From the NCBI GenBank assembly GCA_025890175.1, contig JANPYM010000016.1:329956-393955 (forward strand): DNA of 64,000 nucleotides. Direction: 5' to 3'. This document shows, one piece after another, positions 61,831-64,000 of this stretch. Under the pieces are notes generated by a model, which was not told the origin of the DNA, ran no database searches, and was given only the letters and a program-made list of their open reading frames with translations. The position numbers were made by a program, and so were the translations under genes. The stretch comes from Ciborinia camelliae. Its lineage: Eukaryota > Ascomycota > Leotiomycetes > Helotiales > Sclerotiniaceae. The number at the start of each line of letters is the position of its first letter. The stretch's first letter is position 1.

Positions 61831-62825
61831 GGATAGATGGATGGGTTAGTTCTATTCCATTATATCAAAGCTAGTAAATGCGCATATCCATATTATATAT
61901 CCAAGGATCTCTGAAGGCGAGCGCCTTGGCTCTCGAAACCGGTGGTTTACTGTGTTTCAATATTGGTATATTTTATTGATATTTTATATTCGAAATTGAT
62001 GATGGATATTGATATTGATATTTCCATGTTATCATAAGAAATTGAAAATAATAAGAATTCTAACCTTAAGTAACGCTATACATAGGGTTGTACAGCCACA
62101 AGCATGCGGGATATTCTGAAAGGATGGTTAGTTAGTTTCCGAAGTACTGGTAGTTTATTTAGATATGTATATTTGGATTGGATTGGTGAAATTAGATTGA
62201 AATGAAATCAAATCGGATTTTGCAAGGAGATCGATTCGATTTTGATATTGAATGGGCAACTACTGACGGACATTAATGATATCAGATTTATGTATGAATC
62301 GTAGAAGGGGTAAAGGGGTAAAGGTTCCCCCCCTGAAGGGTTGAAATGATGATGAGGCGAATATTGTAAATTTATATGAAGGGAGAGGAAGGGATTTTTC
62401 CCAATAGGGGGGGGATAAATTAACTAAAAGCATTTACCCATATTTTTATTTCATAATAAGCCCTTTTTGGTTTCTTTTTACTAGCATTTTTCATTTCTAA
62501 AACTATATCTCACTTTATTTCACTTCACTTACATGATACAATTTCTTTTGATAATATTTATTGTATTGGTATAATACTGTCTATCTATCCAAAAAAAGAA
62601 ACTTTCTCTAACTTTCTACTCACACAAGTTATTTTATTCCATTTTATTCCTATTCTATCCTATCCGTATTTTCCCATCCCTTATATGTATTCTTTTAAAA
62701 AATATCCCACCTCTCATCTAAAGATGAATATCAATCTGGACATCTCATCCACTCCAACTCCTTCCCCCTTTTCCATCAGCCCTCGATGCCTCTCCTGCAG
62801 ATGATCTCCCGAGTCTCCGTCTCCT

Positions 62826-63280
62826 TTACAAGATTGCGATTGCTCCAGGTGCGAAAGCCATTTGCGAGGATGAGGATGAGGACGATGGGGATGGGATGGG
62901 AAGGATGAAAGGCATGATCTGGATGGGTGTGCAGAGGATGAAGAGGATGAAGACGGTGACGGCTCTCGGGCCTGCGTCTGCGATCCCCTCAATCCGAAGC
63001 GTGATATTGCGTCTGAGCCAGGCGCAAGGGCGACAGGGGATGAGCATGAAGATCGTGAGGAAGATGCCGATGATGATGAGTTCGACTATGTCCCACCTGT
63101 TTAAAAAGGGGATCATGAGAATGGGGAGATGGTGGTGTAGAGGGATTTGGCCGTGCTCTTCATGATGAGTATGATGGTGGTGGGGAAGGTGATCGGGAGA
63201 ATGATCATTGGGGTGAAGATGAACTGCAAGAAGAGAAAGATGGCGATGAGTGTCTTACTTACTACGCTTGTGTAATTCAT
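62826..63280 (-). CDS. probable small membrane protein (gene model uncertain)
   Basis: An ATG at 63280 in good fungal context (ATCAAGATGAA) is followed by two overlapping minus-strand frames. Without splicing, it encodes 55 hydrophobic residues ending at 63113. A second frame overlapping that stop (ATGA) runs to 62826, with two clear membrane segments (VELIIIGIFLTIFMLIP and VTVFILFILCTPIQIMPFIL) and a serine run. Removing 63224-63258 (35 nt, GTAAGA..TTGCAG) would join the start to the second frame, giving 139 residues with a histidine-rich N-terminal part. That intron is shorter than fungal introns usually are, so another splice form or a frameshift remains possible. I recognise no family. 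The upstream leader is A/C-rich, as in a real 5' UTR. Confidence 0.35.
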
Positions 63281-64000
63281 CTTGATGGTTGGTGTTTTGT
63301 TATATGTATATGTATGTGTATTGTGTTGTTTTAATTGTGTAGATGTTTTTTGTATTTGTATATAGATTTATTGAATGATGAAATGGATTTTGGTAAGAAC
63401 TTGAAGCTATATTACAGGACAGGAATGAGCATCGTTTAGGATATTGGGAATAAGTAAATAGTGATATTGTGTAGTAAGATAACAGCTCTTGATTAAATAA
63501 ATGGATGATATTGATGAGCTAGAATAGTATTATCCAAGATATTAGGAATAAGTCCGTCATACAGTATATTAAAAGCTCACAATGTGATATATGGTATTAT
63601 ATTATATTATATCATATCATATTCTCAGAAAATCTACAATCTTCAACAACAAAAAAAGCCCTTTCAAAGAAATTCAAAAAGCAAATAGCCGAGAGTTCTC
63701 CCACTCTCTAGCATGCTAGCCTTTCCCTAACATCTCCTATGTAATCTTACCAAATAATAAATAAAACCAAATAAATTCCTATATTTTCGGTTCTCCTTTC
63801 AGATTCTCATCTCATATTATAAAGAGAAAACTCAAACCCCAAGACCCAAGACCCAAGACTCTAACGACCTACTTTATATTCACCCAATGTTGATTTTTCT
63901 AATCCATTTCCAAGTTCAACTTTTCAACATCAAACACCATCAAGAAATTTTGATAAATCACTCTTTATACTAATTAAATCAAATCTAGTCTAGTCGAGTC
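63281..64000. other. intergenic, right edge
   Basis: This is AT-rich sequence upstream of the small membrane gene, containing TATA-like stretches and short repeats (TATAT/ATATC runs near 63590-63625, CCCAAGA units near 63839-63858). No gene is seen before the window ends. Confidence 0.5.

Larger units (their letters stand above)
51460..62825. other. long intergenic region, no supportable gene
   Basis: This is 11.4 kb with only short unrecognised frames. The first kilobase is the promoter side of the 402-residue gene, with T-rich tracts near 52080-52145. GGTGTT units lie at about 53092-53120, and GGATGGAT units near 53390-53425. A 15-bp minisatellite is at 58764-58988. From 59200 on the DNA is AT-rich with many short repeats, including CTTGTAC units at 61034-61083 and a degenerate duplication at 61340-61830. 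Frames at 57378-58545 have ordinary composition but no recognisable domain or clear exon chain. Confidence 0.45.

Overview
This window looks like nuclear DNA from a filamentous ascomycete (Pezizomycotina). Introns are short, with GT..AG ends. Intergenic stretches are long and full of microsatellites. The giant central gene matches the fungal 'leashin' (Woronin-body tether, often annotated 'involucrin repeat protein'), a family known only from Woronin-body-bearing moulds. A leotiomycete such as a Botrytis/Sclerotinia relative would fit, but I cannot fix the genus by eye.

Every gene I can support lies on the minus strand. From left to right they are: a tiny two-exon metallothionein (4558-4866); the two-exon giant leashin-like tether of about 6,850 residues (10451-31066); a 15-exon ABCB-type full ABC exporter of 1,299 residues (32975-38244); a two-exon family-16 methyltransferase (42424-43619); a single-exon fungal protein with a disordered N-terminus and a helical C-terminus (50251-51459); and a probable small membrane protein (62826-63280). 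I rebuilt the splicing by hand. In each spliced gene the exon lengths add up to an exact multiple of three and family motifs run across the joins: 78 nt for the metallothionein, 20,559 nt for leashin, 3,900 nt for the ABC exporter and 1,110 nt for the methyltransferase.

The rest is intergenic: 1-4557, 4867-10450, 31067-32974, 38300-42423, 43620-50250, 51460-62825 and 63281-64000. It holds simple repeats, a 15-bp minisatellite open on both strands, a 7-bp AT-rich satellite, two strong inverted repeats, a degenerate 0.25-kb tandem duplication and a recurring ACCTAGGT palindrome. I saw no rRNA, CRISPR array, convincing tRNA or intact transposon.

The genes do not form an operon or an obvious biosynthetic cluster. 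Their roles look independent: metal binding, septal-pore organelle tethering, drug efflux and protein methylation. The observations most worth a second look are the hidden metallothionein, the architecture of the leashin (nine Gly/Ala-rich hydrophobic patches, about 20 lysine islands, and an intron whose retention would cut off the C-terminal domain), and the ABC gene's very small exons.
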